A DNA stretch of 5,987 nucleotides, taken from NCBI GenBank assembly GCA_012839665.1, contig DUMX01000156.1, forward strand, positions 1-5,987, given 5' to 3'. The DNA comes from Gelria sp. GTDB lineage: Bacteria > Bacillota > Syntrophomonadia > Syntrophomonadales > Syntrophomonadaceae. Position numbers and translations under genes: made by a program. Below the pieces are notes generated by a model. It saw only the letters and a list, made by a program, of their open reading frames with translations. It ran no database searches and was not told where the DNA came from. Shown here in pieces: positions 5,911-5,987 of this stretch (the stretch's first letter is position 1; every line of letters starts with the position of its first letter).

Positions 5911-5930
5911 AACATAATAATTTTAAAAAT

Positions 5931-5968
5931 TTCAGTGTTAATCATAAAAAAGCAGTGTCCTTCAGTGT
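5931..5968. repeat. Three phased CAGTGT copies at the right edge
   Basis: CAGTGT occurs at 5933-5938, 5953-5958 and 5963-5968, with start spacings of 20 and 10 bases, close to whole helical turns. The first and third share a longer form, TTCAGTGT followed by TAATC, exactly 30 bases apart apart from one inserted base. They lie in non-coding DNA after the terminator. They could be binding sites for a regulator of a gene to the right, the start of a tandem repeat, or chance. Confidence 0.4.
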
Positions 5969-5987
5969 CTAATCCCCGTCTATTTTC

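Overview
The window reads like a low-to-moderate-GC member of the Firmicutes, most likely an anaerobic clostridial lineage (Peptococcaceae or Syntrophomonadaceae type). The support is AT-rich intergenic DNA, strong GGAGG-type ribosome binding sites, TTG and GTG starts, a compact U-tailed terminator, and the kinds of protein present. No species can be named from the sequence alone.

Layout. Bases 1-220 form a perfect inverted repeat: two 82-base arms around a 56-base loop, with the left arm running into the window edge. The right arm lies in the open reading frame of an unrecognised C-terminal protein fragment (to 317). A plus-strand DNA adenine methylase of the D12 class follows (385-1260), with its own candidate promoter. 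It converges on a minus-strand ABC-F ATPase (1299-3035) that resembles the ribosome-protection (antibiotic-resistance) branch of that family. About 430 bases of gene-free DNA (3036-3468) separate the ABC-F gene from the type I glutamine synthetase gene glnA (3469-4902, minus strand). A divergent intergenic region of about 230 bases carries the glnA promoter. It leads to a plus-strand gene for a small membrane-anchored, extracytoplasmic protein of unknown function (5135-5869), closed by a textbook terminator. The last 77 bases hold no gene, but contain three phased copies of CAGTGT.

The most interesting part is the non-coding DNA in front of the ABC-F gene. Read in the direction of that gene it offers a 7-codon ORF with a ribosome binding site, a stable hairpin, and a 10-codon ORF that stops just before a 15-bp hairpin. 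That hairpin is followed by a U-rich tract and then directly by the ABC-F ribosome binding site. The last hairpin looks like an intrinsic terminator, and a 7-base segment inside the second small ORF can pair with its 3' arm. This arrangement fits ribosome-mediated attenuation, the known mode of control of several ABC-F resistance genes. Both main hairpins are fully paired only in the minus-strand RNA, where G-U pairs replace what would be A-C mismatches on the other strand.

The genes do not form one operon or an obvious shared pathway. They are independent units for DNA modification, translation protection, nitrogen assimilation and an envelope protein. I see no CRISPR array, tRNA, rRNA or transposase.
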